Shown here: positions 31,024-42,800 of the stretch, in pieces
Layout: each line of letters opens with the position of its first letter
Position numbering within the stretch: position 1 is the first letter of the stretch
Source: Sphingobacteriaceae bacterium
GTDB lineage: Bacteria; Bacteroidota; Bacteroidia; Sphingobacteriales; Sphingobacteriaceae
Assembly (NCBI GenBank): GCA_947458875.1
Contig: CANGZD010000002.1
Coordinates: forward strand, 1 to 64,000
Length of the DNA stretch: 64,000 nucleotides
Direction: 5' to 3'
Position numbers and translations under genes: made by a program
Notes under the pieces: model-generated
Database searches by the model: none
What the model saw: only the letters and a program-made list of their open reading frames with translations
What the model was told of the DNA's origin: nothing

Positions 31024-32532
31024 TTGTCTACAGCCAGAAAATTTGCCGGTCAAACAGCTATTTACGGAATCAGTACTGTGGTTTCGAGGGTGCTCAATTT
31101 TTTTCTTACCCCGCTTTATGTAAGGGTTTATCCGGCTAAAGCTTATGGTATTTTTACTACGATGTACAGTTGGGCATCATTATTAAATGCCTTGCTTTCT
31201 TTTGGTATGGAAACCACTTTTTTCCGATATCTACATAAGTATGAAAATGATCGCGAAAAAGTATATCAAAACACTTTTTTCAGTATTGCTCTGCTGGCAT
31301 TTTCATTCTTTCTTTTTGCATTCTGGTTTGTAGATGATATCGCCCAGTGGATGCAACGTGATCAAGTTGTCTATCAACCCGATTACGCTTCATACGTAAA
31401 GTTTTTCATTTATATTTTGGTGATTGATGCTCTTACCGTCATCCCTTTTGCCAAGTTGAGGGCCGAGGGCCGATCTTTGCGTTATGCCGGACTTAAGTCT
31501 TTGAATGTTTTCTTATTCATCATCTTCAACCTGTTTTTCATATTTGGAATACCTTATATCCTTAAAAATAATCTGATAGGTGCCGAAATTTTTAGCACCT
31601 GGTATCGGCCATCATGGGTGGGATACGTTTTCATTTCAAATTTGATTGCCAGTGGTATTACTTTTTTATTGCTGAGCCCAGAACTTGCTAAATTACGTTG
31701 GCAAATAGATACTACTTTACTCAGGGAAATGTTCAGTTATAGTTGGCCGGTATTGATTGCGAACATTTCCTTTATCATCAATGAAAATATTGATAAGATC
31801 CTAATCGGGCGCTTACTGCCTGTGAGCATCAGTCAGCAGGAAGTAGGCATTTACGGAGCCTCCTGCAAACTGGCCATATTCTTAAGCATTTTTATTCAGG
31901 CATTTCGTTTAGGTGCCGAACCTTTCTTTTTTTCGCATGCCAAAAAAGAACAAGCCCGGCAGACCTATGCAAAAATTATGCATTATTTCGTCATTGCCGT
32001 TTGCTTGATCTGTATGGGCTTGGTAGCGAATTTGGAGATCCTCAAATACTTCATCCGCGGAAATGCAGATCAGCAGCAATTGTATTGGTCGGGATTACAG
32101 GTGGTGCCTATTTTGCTCTTTGCCTACATCAGTTTGGGTATTTACATGAATCTCTCCATCTGGTATAAACTTTCAGATCAAACCCGTTTCGGATTATACA
32201 TTTCGGCGGTTGGAGCCCTACTCACCATTGGCTTAAACATTTGGCTGGTTCCTCATTACAGTTACCTTGCTTCTGCTTGGATTACCTTATTGGCCTATGC
32301 CACCATGATGCTGCTTTCTTACTGGCTGGGGCAAAAAAATTACCCTATTCCCTATCCTGTAAAACGTATCGTCGTTTATCTATTGCTCACAGCTTTGATG
32401 GTATTCAGCTCTTTTTATTTATTTAAATCCGACCTGCTTGTAGGTAACATATTATTTGCTCTATTTGTAATAGGAACTTTAATGGTTGAACAAAAGGGGA
32501 TTAGGCAATTATTAAAGCTTAATAAACAATGA
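31024..32532 (+). CDS. Polysaccharide flippase / oligosaccharide exporter (MATE/Wzx-like)
   Basis: 502 aa, multi-[32 protein letters not shown]. Confidence 0.88.
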   Translation: MSTARKFAGQTAIYGISTVVSRVLNFFLTPLYVRVYPAKAYGIFTTMYSWASLLNALLSFGMETTFFRYLHKYENDREKVYQNTFFSIALLAFSFFLFAFWFVDDIAQWMQRDQVVYQPDYASYVKFFIYILVIDALTVIPFAKLRAEGRSLRYAGLKSLNVFLFIIFNLFFIFGIPYILKNNLIGAEIFSTWYRPSWVGYVFISNLIASGITFLLLSPELAKLRWQIDTTLLREMFSYSWPVLIANISFIINENIDKILIGRLLPVSISQQEVGIYGASCKLAIFLSIFIQAFRLGAEPFFFSHAKKEQARQTYAKIMHYFVIAVCLICMGLVANLEILKYFIRGNADQQQLYWSGLQVVPILLFAYISLGIYMNLSIWYKLSDQTRFGLYISAVGALLTIGLNIWLVPHYSYLASAWITLLAYATMMLLSYWLGQKNYPIPYPVKRIVVYLLLTALMVFSSFYLFKSDLLVGNILFALFVIGTLMVEQKGIRQLLKLNKQ

Positions 32533-32969
32533 CGGTCAAAATCATCAACAAATCGCACCATACCTTGCCAGCTTACGAAACTGCATCGTCTGCCGGTATG
32601 GATTTGAAAGCTTTTGTGGCATCAACCGTCATGCTGAAACCCATGGAGCGTCAATTGATTCCGACGGGAATTTACCTGGAATTACCTGTAGGTTATGAAG
32701 CCCAAATCAGGCCTCGGAGTGGCTTAGCCTTAAAATTTGGTGTAACGGTACTCAATACGCCGGGTACCATCGACGCCGACTACCGAGGGGAAATTAAAAT
32801 CCTCCTAATCAATTTTTCAGATAGCGATTTTTTAATTCAAGACGGTGACCGAATCGCCCAAATGATTATTGCCAAGCATGAAAAGGTAGACTGGGAAGAA
32901 GTAGAGGTATTGACCGAAACGCAAAGAGGAGCTGGTGGTTATGGCCATACCGGTGTATCCAAAAATTAA
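32529..32969 (+). CDS. dut: dUTP diphosphatase
   Basis: 146 aa; [48 protein letters not shown]. Confidence 0.97.
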   Translation: MTVKIINKSHHTLPAYETASSAGMDLKAFVASTVMLKPMERQLIPTGIYLELPVGYEAQIRPRSGLALKFGVTVLNTPGTIDADYRGEIKILLINFSDSDFLIQDGDRIAQMIIAKHEKVDWEEVEVLTETQRGAGGYGHTGVSKN

Positions 32970-32974
32970 GAAAG

Positions 32975-33760
32975 ATGAAATTTTTGAAACCAATTATTTG
33001 TTATCAGTTGCTTTTTGCAGTCCTGCTGTTCACTGTAACTTCCTGCAAAACCAAGAAAATCCTCCCTCAGGCAGATAATAGTGCCCTGGAAAGAGGTAAT
33101 GCCGAAAAGCTGGCTGCCATCAAACAAGCCCAAGTCGATTTCTACACATTCTCAATCAAGGCCAAGGCCGAACTTAATTTAGATGGCAATAACAATGAGG
33201 TGAACATCAATATCAGGATGCAGAAAGATAAAAAAATCTGGATCTCTGTAACTGCATTGGCCGGGCTGGAAGCCGCAAGGGTACTCATTACTCCTGATAG
33301 CATCCATGTATTAAATCGCTTGGAGAGCATCTATTTAAAAAAGCCCTTCAGTTTTATTCACGAGTACACCAATCCGCAAATCAATTTTCAAACAGTGCAA
33401 GCTATTTTGCTGGCTAACCCCATAGCGGAAGCCATGGTGCAAAAGCCCGAATTTAGCATGCAAAATGAGCAGCTCACCTTATCGGGGATTTCTTCCAGTC
33501 TTACCTATCAATTTCAATTCAACGATATTTTTAGGGTTTCCAGTACCTCATTGAAAGATACCCTGAATGCCCAGCAGTTAGAAGTAAAATACAGCGACTA
33601 TTACACGGAGACATCCAGCCTGGTTCCTCACTTATTGAAATTGCAGTCTCAAGCAGGCAGTAAATCCATCAAAGCGGAGATGAGGTACAGTAAAATTGAG
33701 AAAGATATTTCGATCGATTTCCCCTTTAGTGTTCCCAAAAGATTTTCAGTGAAAAGGTAA
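32975..33760 (+). CDS. DUF4292-like lipoprotein
   Basis: 261 aa; lipobox FTVTSCKTK; located between dut and EnvC-like gene. Confidence 0.75.
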   Translation: MKFLKPIICYQLLFAVLLFTVTSCKTKKILPQADNSALERGNAEKLAAIKQAQVDFYTFSIKAKAELNLDGNNNEVNINIRMQKDKKIWISVTALAGLEAARVLITPDSIHVLNRLESIYLKKPFSFIHEYTNPQINFQTVQAILLANPIAEAMVQKPEFSMQNEQLTLSGISSSLTYQFQFNDIFRVSSTSLKDTLNAQQLEVKYSDYYTETSSLVPHLLKLQSQAGSKSIKAEMRYSKIEKDISIDFPFSVPKRFSVKR

Positions 33761-33779
33761 TTTTAGATACATTTGCGCA

Positions 33780-35024
33780 ATGAGGTGGCTAATACTTGTT
33801 TTGTTTCTTTCTTTCACTGCTACAGCTTTTGGGCAAAGCAGTGCCGAACTCAAACGCCGCAAAGAGGCCTTGAGTCGTGAGATTGAAGAACTGAACCGTA
33901 CCCTCAACAAAACCTCCAGCAATAAATCTTTATCCCTGAAACAAATCAGGGCTTTGAATGCCAAAATCAGGCTCAGGGAGCAAAAAATAAGAACCATCAA
34001 TTCAGAGATCAACCTGCTCGACAATAAAATTTCTGAGAATACGCAAACTTTAATCAAATTGCAGTCTGATCTTAATCAGCTGAAAAAGGAATATGCCGAA
34101 ATGATGCGATTTGCACAACGCAATCAGGGGGCTTACAGCAAGTTGATGTTCATTTTTGCGTCCGAAAACTTTAATCAGGCTTTTAAAAGAGTGAAATACC
34201 TGCAGCAATTTACCAATTACCGTAAAAAGCAAGCAGGGTACATACAAAGCACACAGCGTGATTTGAATCAGCAAATTGCTCAGCTTGATAAAAACAAGAA
34301 AGAAAAAACCTACCTCTTAAATGACGAGCAAAAAGAGAAGCAAACACTCGGTAAAGAGAAAAATAAACAAACCCAGGTATTAAGCGGGCTAACCAAGCAA
34401 GAAAAGCAACTCAAACAAGAATTGAGTAAAAAACAAAGAGAGTCCATTCAGCTAAACAGGGCGCTTCAAGCAGCTATTGCCCGTGAAATTGAGGCCGAAC
34501 GGAGAAAGGCCGAAGATGAAGCCACTAAAACAGAAGCCAGAACAGGAGTGGCTGCCAAGCCCGTAGCCAAAGGCTCCAGTATTTTGTCGGCAACTCCCGA
34601 ATCAGCCAAGCTTTCTGCCGATTTTTTGGGTAATCGTGGCCGCTTGCCTTGGCCGGTAGCCAACGGCAACATCAGCGAAGGTTTTGGCCGCCACAGTTAT
34701 GGTGCCAATGTAACCATTCAAAACAATGGTGTGGACATTCAAACTGCCCCTGGATCGGCTGTGAGAGCTGTTTTTGGTGGAGAAGTGAGAAAGGTATTTA
34801 TGCCGCCGGGTACTTCTACTTATGTGGTGATGATCCGTCATGGAGAGTATTTTACCGCTTATTCCAACCTCAAATCGGTGAGCGTATCGGCGGGGCAAAA
34901 AGTGAGTCTGAAGCAAACAATTGGTACCGTAGCAACTGATCCAACGGATGGCAGTACCGAGGTGCATTTTGAGCTTTGGAAAGGCGGTACCCCTCAAAAT
35001 CCTACAGGATGGTTGGCTAATTAA
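33780..35024 (+). CDS. EnvC-like murein hydrolase activator / M23 peptidoglycan peptidase
   Basis: 414 aa; long coiled coil; NNGVDIQTAPGSAVRAVFGGEV; GSTEVHFELWKGGTPQNPTGWL. Confidence 0.92.
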   Translation: MRWLILVLFLSFTATAFGQSSAELKRRKEALSREIEELNRTLNKTSSNKSLSLKQIRALNAKIRLREQKIRTINSEINLLDNKISENTQTLIKLQSDLNQLKKEYAEMMRFAQRNQGAYSKLMFIFASENFNQAFKRVKYLQQFTNYRKKQAGYIQSTQRDLNQQIAQLDKNKKEKTYLLNDEQKEKQTLGKEKNKQTQVLSGLTKQEKQLKQELSKKQRESIQLNRALQAAIAREIEAERRKAEDEATKTEARTGVAAKPVAKGSSILSATPESAKLSADFLGNRGRLPWPVANGNISEGFGRHSYGANVTIQNNGVDIQTAPGSAVRAVFGGEVRKVFMPPGTSTYVVMIRHGEYFTAYSNLKSVSVSAGQKVSLKQTIGTVATDPTDGSTEVHFELWKGGTPQNPTGWLAN

Positions 35025-35073
35025 AGCCTGTCTTCCATCAAAAAATCTTATATTTGCACCATAGTTTAAACTG

Positions 35074-35346
35074 ATGCAAAGTTACGTGTTCTTATTCCTC
35101 AACATTGGCACTCCAGAATTAATGATTATTCTGCTGGCCATTCTATTGTTGTTTGGTGGGAATAAGTTGCCCGAACTTGCTCGTGGTTTAGGGAAGGGGA
35201 TTCGAGAGTTTAAAGACGCTTCAGAAAATGTGAAACGCGAAATTCATCGCAACATGAATGAAGTGAAACAAAACATAGAGGAATCAGCTCAGGATTTAAA
35301 TCCAGACGCCGCTCCCAAGCAACAAGATCAATCATCCTTAAAATAA
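35074..35346 (+). CDS. tatA: Sec-independent translocase TatA/TatB family
   Basis: 90 aa; GTPELMIILLAILLLFGGNKLPELARGLGKGIREFK. Confidence 0.93.
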   Translation: MQSYVFLFLNIGTPELMIILLAILLLFGGNKLPELARGLGKGIREFKDASENVKREIHRNMNEVKQNIEESAQDLNPDAAPKQQDQSSLK

Positions 35347-35352
35347 GATATT

Positions 35353-35544
35353 ATGTTCAATTCGATATTTTTAATCGGTTTAGGTACCCCAGAGTTAATC
35401 GCTATATTGCTGGTTGTATTATTACTTTTTGGTGGTAGAAAAATTCCTGAATTAATGCGTGGCCTGGGTAAAGGCGTTAAAGAATTCAAAGACGCAAAAG
35501 ACGGAGCCACCGAGGCTGCCGAAAAGGAAGAAAAATCTAAATAA
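35353..35544 (+). CDS. tatA: Sec-independent translocase TatA family, second tandem copy
   Basis: 63 aa; [38 protein letters not shown]. Confidence 0.93.
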   Translation: MFNSIFLIGLGTPELIAILLVVLLLFGGRKIPELMRGLGKGVKEFKDAKDGATEAAEKEEKSK

Positions 35545-35637
35545 TTTATTGGGGAGCATGTAAATTTCTCCCTTAGCTTTTATCCCCAAACGTGTTGGAG
35601 ATCCAGCCATTTTAATCTGATCAAACAATTGAATTAG

Positions 35638-36786
35638 ATGAAAAAAGCATTGGTATTTATTGCGGTATTAAGTTTGCAGGTAAGCATATTGCTTGCAAGT
35701 ACGCGGGAGCACTCCAATTTCGCTCTGGCGAAGCCTTTAGCGACAGATTCGCTAAATACAAGGGTTAAAACGTCAGATAAATACCGCTCAGATTCTATCA
35801 AACAAGCGATTGCTACCACCAGAAATGCTCCTGTACAAAGCTTCATCGATGTTTTACTCAAACGTAAAGAACAGGTGGGTAAATTATTGGGCTTGTCTAA
35901 CTACTATTTCCCGGTTTATGAGCGGGTGCTCAAAGAGTTCGGTCTGCCCGAAGAGCTCAAATTTTTATCCGTCATTGAATCGGCTTTAAACCCGCATGCT
36001 GTTTCTAGGGTGGGGGCCACGGGTCCATGGCAATTTATGGCACCTACCGCCAAGGCTTACGGACTAAAAATTAACCAAGAGGTTGACGAACGTAAAGATC
36101 CGGTGCAGGCCAGTAAGGCTGCCGCTGCCTATTTGAGAGATGCCTTTGACCAATACGGCGATTGGCTCCTGGCCATTGCCTCTTACAATTGCGGAAGGGG
36201 TGCCGTTAGTCGAGCCATTGCAAAAGCCGGTGGCAAAGCCGATTTTTGGGAGATCAGCCGTTTTTTACCAGCAGAAACCCGAAATTATGTGCCTAAGTTT
36301 CTGGCCACCGCCTACATCATGGGGAATTATCGACAGTTTGATATCAACCCCTTAGCTCCAGCATTTAATACCTTAACAGATGTGATCGATGTTATCAAAC
36401 CCGTATCACTGGCAGCAGTTGCACGGGCCACAGGAATCGATCTACACCAACTTATTTTACTGAACCCATCCTATAAAAAATTAACTATCAACGGATCTGC
36501 CGAAGCACCCAAGCCGCTGGTTATTCCAGCAAATAGTAATCCCGATTATTTTGCACTTTATCAGGTCTTGAATGGGAATACCTCTAATAATTTTGTTGCC
36601 TCTCAAAAAAATAATAGCCAGTCATCTACTTCTAAAACTATTTATCATATTGTAAAACGGGGAGACAACCTGAGTAGCATTGCCAAAAAATTTAAGGGAG
36701 TAACCGTAAACCAAATCAAGACCTGGAATAAACTACGCAGTACGCAGTTGCAGGTGGGTAAGCGTTTGATCATTCACCAGGAATAG
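35638..36786 (+). CDS. MltD-like lytic transglycosylase with C-terminal LysM
   Basis: 382 aa; FLSVIESALNPHAVSRVGATGPWQFMAPTAKAYGL; YHIVKRGDNLSSIAKKF. Confidence 0.93.
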   Translation: MKKALVFIAVLSLQVSILLASTREHSNFALAKPLATDSLNTRVKTSDKYRSDSIKQAIATTRNAPVQSFIDVLLKRKEQVGKLLGLSNYYFPVYERVLKEFGLPEELKFLSVIESALNPHAVSRVGATGPWQFMAPTAKAYGLKINQEVDERKDPVQASKAAAAYLRDAFDQYGDWLLAIASYNCGRGAVSRAIAKAGGKADFWEISRFLPAETRNYVPKFLATAYIMGNYRQFDINPLAPAFNTLTDVIDVIKPVSLAAVARATGIDLHQLILLNPSYKKLTINGSAEAPKPLVIPANSNPDYFALYQVLNGNTSNNFVASQKNNSQSSTSKTIYHIVKRGDNLSSIAKKFKGVTVNQIKTWNKLRSTQLQVGKRLIIHQE

Positions 36787-36871
36787 TTTTCGTTGGAACG
36801 AGTCGGGTATTTAAACCCATTCTTCCCGAAAAGAATTGTAATTTTGAATCCGCTCAATAATTATAGCATAC

Positions 36872-39199
36872 ATGAGTAAAAACAACCGCAAGCAAGACGC
36901 ATTAGATTACCATGCCCTGGGTCGTCCGGGTAAAATACAAGTATTACCTACCAAACCAACCAATTCCCAACGCGATTTGGCTTTGGCCTACTCCCCCGGG
37001 GTGGCTGAGCCTTGTTTGAGGATTGCTGAAAATACTGAAGACGTTTACAAATACACTGCAAAGGGTAACCTCGTAGCGGTTATTAGTAACGGTACTGCTG
37101 TTTTAGGCTTGGGCGATATTGGTCCGGAAGCCGGAAAGCCAGTGATGGAAGGAAAAGGAATCCTCTTCAAGATTTTTGCGGATATTGATGTTTTCGATTT
37201 AGAGTTGGATACCAAAAATGTAGACGATTTTGTAAAAATCGTGAAAGCCTTGGAACCTACATTCGGAGGTGTCAATCTGGAAGATATCAAAGCTCCTGAA
37301 TGTTTCGAAATTGAGCGTCGTTTAAAGGAGGAATTAAACATTCCGATCATGCACGATGATCAGCATGGTACGGCCATCATTTCGTCGGCTGCATTGCTCA
37401 ATGCTTGCGAATTGCAGAAGAAGAAGATTGATAAAGTTAAAATTGTGGTGAATGGGGCAGGTGCAGCGGCTATTTCATGTTCTCGTTTGTACGTGAGCTT
37501 AGGAGCCAAAAAGGAAAATATTGTGATGATCGATCGTACAGGTGTGATCAATCAGAGCCGTCAGAATTTAGATGCCACCAAAGCAGAATTTGCTACCAGT
37601 CGTAAAATTGATACCCTGGAAGAAGCCATCAGAGATGCTGATGTGTTTATTGGTTTATCATCTGCCGATGTATTGAGTCCGGCGATGCTCAAAACTATGG
37701 CCAAAAACCCGATCGTTTTCGCCATGGCAAATCCCGATCCAGAAATTGCTTACAATTTGGCAATTAAGACCCGTAAAGATGTGTTGATGGCCACCGGCCG
37801 TTCTGATTATCCCAACCAGGTGAACAACGTGCTGGGTTTCCCTTATATCTTCAGGGGCGCCCTCGATGTGAGAGCCACCACCATTAACGAAGAAATGAAG
37901 ATTGCTGCGGTTAAAGCGATTGCAGACCTGGCCAAAAAGCCGGTTCCAGAAGCAGTTAACCTGGCTTACAATACCAAAAATTTAAAATTCGGTAAAGATT
38001 ATATCATCCCTAAACCTTTAGATTTCAGGTTAATCACTGCGGTTTCTCCAGCAGTAGCTAAAGCCGCCATGGATTCTGGGGTAGCCCGTTACCCGATTAA
38101 AGACTGGGATGCCTACCGCGAAGAATTAAAACTCCGCTTGGGAATGGATGATGCCTTGATGAGAGCCATCACCAATAAGGCTAAAATTGACCCGAAACGA
38201 GTAGTTTTTGCGGAAGCCGACAACTACAAAATCTTAAAGGCAGCCCAAATTGTTAAAGAAGAAGGCATTGCGATCCCGATTTTATTAGGTAAAAAACAAA
38301 AAATTGAAGAGATCATTGAGGAGAATGAATTAGACCTTGAAGGGGTAAGCATCATTGATCCAATGGAAGAAGTCGAATTGACGCAGCAATTTGCCAATTA
38401 CCTTTTTGAGCAGCGCCAACGACGTGGCATCACTCTTTACGAAGCTAAGAAGTTGATGCGGGATCGTAACTATTTTGGTGCATGCATGGTTCAATTTGGC
38501 CAGGCAGATGCCCTGATCTCCGGATTGACCAAAAACTATATCCAAACCATTCGTCCTGCTTTGCAGGTGATTGGTACAGAGCCCGGGGTGAACCGTGTGG
38601 CAGGCATGTATATGATGTTAACTAACAAAGGACCGGTGTTTTTTGGAGATACCACGGTTAATGTGGATCCAAGCGTTCAGGAGTTGGTAGATATCACTGT
38701 GTTGATTGACCGATCGGTGAAGAAATTCAATATCCATCCGCGGATTGCCATGCTCTCCTATTCAAATTTTGGTTCTAATGAAGGACCAATACCTGAAAAG
38801 ACCCGTGAGGCAGTTAGAATACTTCATGAAAAGTATCCTGATATAGTGGTAGACGGTGAAATGCAAGCGAATTTTGCCATGAATGCCGATTTAATGAAAG
38901 ATAATTTCCCTTTCAGTACGCTCAATGGCCAGCCGGCCAACACCTTGGTTTTCCCGAATTTAGAATCAGGAAACATCGCCTACAAATTGATTCAGGAATT
39001 GGGTGAGGCAGAAGCAATTGGACCCATCCTTTTAGGTTTAAATAAGCCGGTTCATATTTTGCAGCTGGGTAGTTCGGTGAGAGAGATCGTTAACATGGTG
39101 ACCATTGCCGTGGTGGATGCACAGTCAAAAGCAGAAGTCAATTTGGTGAAGGCGGGTCTCAAGGGGATTATTAACCGCATTCGTAAAACCAATCGTTAA
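36872..39199 (+). CDS. maeB: NADP-dependent malic enzyme fused to phosphotransacetylase-like domain
   Basis: 775 aa; [24 protein letters not shown]-terminal PTA-like domain. Confidence 0.96.
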   Translation: MSKNNRKQDALDYHALGRPGKIQVLPTKPTNSQRDLALAYSPGVAEPCLRIAENTEDVYKYTAKGNLVAVISNGTAVLGLGDIGPEAGKPVMEGKGILFKIFADIDVFDLELDTKNVDDFVKIVKALEPTFGGVNLEDIKAPECFEIERRLKEELNIPIMHDDQHGTAIISSAALLNACELQKKKIDKVKIVVNGAGAAAISCSRLYVSLGAKKENIVMIDRTGVINQSRQNLDATKAEFATSRKIDTLEEAIRDADVFIGLSSADVLSPAMLKTMAKNPIVFAMANPDPEIAYNLAIKTRKDVLMATGRSDYPNQVNNVLGFPYIFRGALDVRATTINEEMKIAAVKAIADLAKKPVPEAVNLAYNTKNLKFGKDYIIPKPLDFRLITAVSPAVAKAAMDSGVARYPIKDWDAYREELKLRLGMDDALMRAITNKAKIDPKRVVFAEADNYKILKAAQIVKEEGIAIPILLGKKQKIEEIIEENELDLEGVSIIDPMEEVELTQQFANYLFEQRQRRGITLYEAKKLMRDRNYFGACMVQFGQADALISGLTKNYIQTIRPALQVIGTEPGVNRVAGMYMMLTNKGPVFFGDTTVNVDPSVQELVDITVLIDRSVKKFNIHPRIAMLSYSNFGSNEGPIPEKTREAVRILHEKYPDIVVDGEMQANFAMNADLMKDNFPFSTLNGQPANTLVFPNLESGNIAYKLIQELGEAEAIGPILLGLNKPVHILQLGSSVREIVNMVTIAVVDAQSKAEVNLVKAGLKGIINRIRKTNR

Positions 39200-39202
39200 T
39201 TC

Positions 39203-39787
39203 ATGTACGCCTACATCGACGGTAAACTCACTTTTAAATGCCCCACTTATGTGGTGATAGAAGCCGGTGGTGTAGGCTATCATATTCATATTTCTTTGAA
39301 TACCTTCTCGTTGATCCAGGATCAGGAGCGTTGTAAATTATACACCTGGCTGCATGTAAAGGAAGATGCCCATACCTTGTACGGCTTTGCCGATGAGGGA
39401 GAGCGGCGTTTATTCCTTCATTTGATTTCGGTTTCGGGTATTGGCCCAAATACCGGCCGAATGATGCTTTCTTCCATCACGCCTCAAGAAATACAGCAGG
39501 CCATTGTTAATGGAGATGTTCCTTTGATACAAAGAATTAAAGGAATTGGACCAAAATCAGCACAGCGACTCATCCTCGAGTTGCAGGATAAACTGAAACG
39601 TGAGGGTTACGATTCCCTCATTTCTGTACCTAAAAACCATACTGTTAAAGACGAAGCCTTGTCGGCCTTGATCATGCTCGGATTTGCAAAAAATGCTGCC
39701 GAAAAAGCCCTTGATCAGGCAATAAATCAAGCAAATGGCAGTTTAACTGTTGAAGCTTTGATAAAGGTTGCTTTAAAAAGCTTATAA
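39203..39787 (+). CDS. ruvA: Holliday junction branch migration protein RuvA
   Basis: 194 aa; MYAYIDGKL, LHVKEDAHTLYGFADEGERRLF, SVSGIGPNTG. Confidence 0.96.
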   Translation: MYAYIDGKLTFKCPTYVVIEAGGVGYHIHISLNTFSLIQDQERCKLYTWLHVKEDAHTLYGFADEGERRLFLHLISVSGIGPNTGRMMLSSITPQEIQQAIVNGDVPLIQRIKGIGPKSAQRLILELQDKLKREGYDSLISVPKNHTVKDEALSALIMLGFAKNAAEKALDQAINQANGSLTVEALIKVALKSL

Positions 39788-39811
39788 TTACTAAAACTAT
39801 TTAACTATAAA

Positions 39812-42800
39812 TTGAAGAAGACAGCAGCGGTTTTCTTATTTCTTTTTTTGGCAATTTTTGGAATAGGCCAGCATGCGCTCCATGCCCAAATTGAAGTTGA
39901 CATAATAGACACGCTGAGTCTTAGCTATCCTTTCAAGGATTTTAAATCACTCAGTTTTAAAAAACCTTTAGGAATCAGTTTGCCTAACCCGGCGAATATC
40001 AAACGTTCTATCGAATTCAATCCCCTGAGCCGTCAATATGTGATCCAGGAAAAAGTAGGGGATCGTTTTTTCAGGCAGCCACAATACTTTACCATCAAGG
40101 ATTACCAGCGTTTCGTAAATCAGCAGATCACCCAAAAGCATTGGCGAGAACTGGCCGATCTTCCCATTGCCGAAGCCCGTCAGCCCGGGTTTATACCGGC
40201 AGTAAGGGTTAACAGTAAATCCTTTGAACGTATTTTTGGAGGATCTACCATCGAAGTCCGACCTCAGGGTTCGGCAGAGCTCACCTTGGCGGGCCGCATC
40301 AACCGAAATGAGAATCCCCTCTTTAATGAACGCCAGCGTACACAGGGGAATTTCGATTTCAACCAGCGGATCCAAATGAATTTGGTCGGACAAGTGGGTA
40401 CAAAATTGAAAATAAGCACCAATTACAATACCGAAGCCCAATTTGATTTTGAAAATCAGGTGAAACTGGATTATACCGGTAATGAAGATGAGATCATCAG
40501 AAAGATTGAGGCCGGTAATGTGAGCCTTCCTTTAAACTCTTCTTTAATTACTGGCAGTCAGGCTTTGTTTGGCTTGAAAACCCAGTTGCAATTCGGGCGA
40601 TTGAATGTGACCTCTGTTTTTTCACAGCAGAAATCACAATCCAAAGAAATTACGATTTCCAATGGAGCTCAGCAAAATGAATTCCGCATCCTGGCAGATA
40701 GCTATGAGGCCAACAGGCATTTCTTTTTGGCAAAGTACTTCCGCGACAATTATAATCAGGCACTGAAGAAGTTGCCACTGATCAGCTCTACCATCAACAT
40801 CACAAAAATTGAAGTGTGGATTACCAACCGGGCAAATAATAATACCGATTCCCGGGATATTTTGGCTTTGTTAGATCTGGGAGAGCATCAACCTTATAAT
40901 ACTCCCAAGATTCAGGGGGGTGGGGCATACTCCCTTGCTCCCGCAGCTTTTAAGGCGCCCGGATTTACTCAACAGTCTAACAATTTACTCGACCTTTTGG
41001 AGCAAAATCCAGAAATCAGACTAACCAATTCGAATAAAATTTTCGATTTTTATTCGGGTATAGCCGACATTCCCCCTACGGATAACTATGCAAAGTTAAC
41101 TTATGCCCGCAGGCTCACCGAACGAGAGTATACGCTCAATCCCTTACTGGGTTATATATCATTGAACAGTGCCCTGAATGCCGATGAAGTATTGGCCGTG
41201 GCCTACCGTTATACTGTAAATGGGGTGGAATACCAGGTGGGAGAGTTTTCTACCGATATTCCGGTAAATAATAGTACGCCCAATGTACTCTTCGTTAAAC
41301 TCCTTAAAAATGAAATCCTCAAGACCAAGGTTCCTGCCGGTCTGAACTCTACTTACAAGAGGTTTCCACTTTGGGATTTAATGATGAAAAACATTTATTA
41401 TTTGGGTGCTTATCAGATCGGCCGGAATGATTTCCGATTGAATATCTTTCGTTTAGATGAGGCAACCGGAATTGAAAAGCCACAGATGTTAGAGGGCGAA
41501 GACACCAAGGACAAGCTCTGGTTGCAGTTGACGGGCTTAGACCAGTTGAATCAACAAAACGATCGTAAGCCCGATGGTTTTTTTGATTTTATGGAGAACC
41601 TCACCATCGACCCGCTTAACGGACGGATCACTTTTCCCACCCTCGAACCTTTCGGGGTCGATCTACAGGCCCAGTTTAAACCAGGAGAACAGTCGCTTAT
41701 TGATAAATATGTTTACGATGCACTTTACAGTGCCACCAAACCCGATGCGCAGCAGTTCTTCCCAGAACTGAACCGTTATATTATTAAAGGTACTTATCAA
41801 TCTCAGGTGAGTTCTGAATTCCAGTTAAATGCCATCAATGTGCCTGAGGGCTCAGTACAAGTAATTGCGGGTAATTTGCCTTTACAGGAAGGAACTGATT
41901 TTACGATAGATTATAACATTGGTCGGGTGAGAATTTTGAACCAGGCTCTATTGAATTCTGGGCAGCCGATCCGCATCAAATTAGAAAATAATGAGCTGTT
42001 CGGTCTTCAGCAAAGATCACTTTTCGGATCACGGTTTGATTATGCCGTTAATAAGAACCTAAACGTGGGGGCTACCATTCTCAATCTCACCGAGCGTCCC
42101 CTTACTCAGAAGGTTAACATCGGAGAGGAACCGATATCGAATACCATTTGGGGCCTTGATGTAAATTATAATTCTTCTTCACGCTGGTTAACCAGAATGG
42201 TTGATAAGCTACCTCTAATCAATACCAAAGCAGAATCAAGCATTAATTTTAATGGGGAATACGCCAATTTTGTGCCGGGTCATCCTAGGGCGCTCAATTT
42301 TGCAGGTAATAGAAGCGGTACCAGTTATTTAGATGATTTTGAGGCTAGCCGATCGCTCATCGATCTAAAAAGTGCCATCACTTGGCAAATTTCGGGTACA
42401 CCCCAATTATTTAACATCGATTATAATAGTAATGGGCTGGACTATGGATTCAACCGGGCTCGATTGGCTTGGTATAACATCGATCCTATTTTCTACAACA
42501 GGAGCGGTTTAGGTACACCAGAAGATATTAAACTTAATGCTAACGAATTATCGAATCATTATTCGAGAGAAGTGCTGGAGCGGGAGGTATTCCCCTACAA
42601 AGATTCACCTACCGGTCAGCCTTTGTTTTTGAATACCCTCAATATGGCCTTTTATCCGAACATCAGGGGCCCTTATAACTTTACCACCACCGGGATCGAT
42701 TTGAATGGTAATTTATTAGATCCAAAAAAGCGCTGGGGTGGCATGTTCAGACGAATAGATAATAATGATTTTGAGGCCCTGAATATTGAATTCATCGAAT

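Noticed and set aside
34602-34997. 131-aa antisense ORF in the EnvC-like gene
   Set aside because: Lies opposite the conserved M23 domain; coding signal belongs to the + strand.
39968-40441. 157-aa antisense ORF within sprA
   Set aside because: Shadow ORF opposite a well-supported coding region; no family resemblance.
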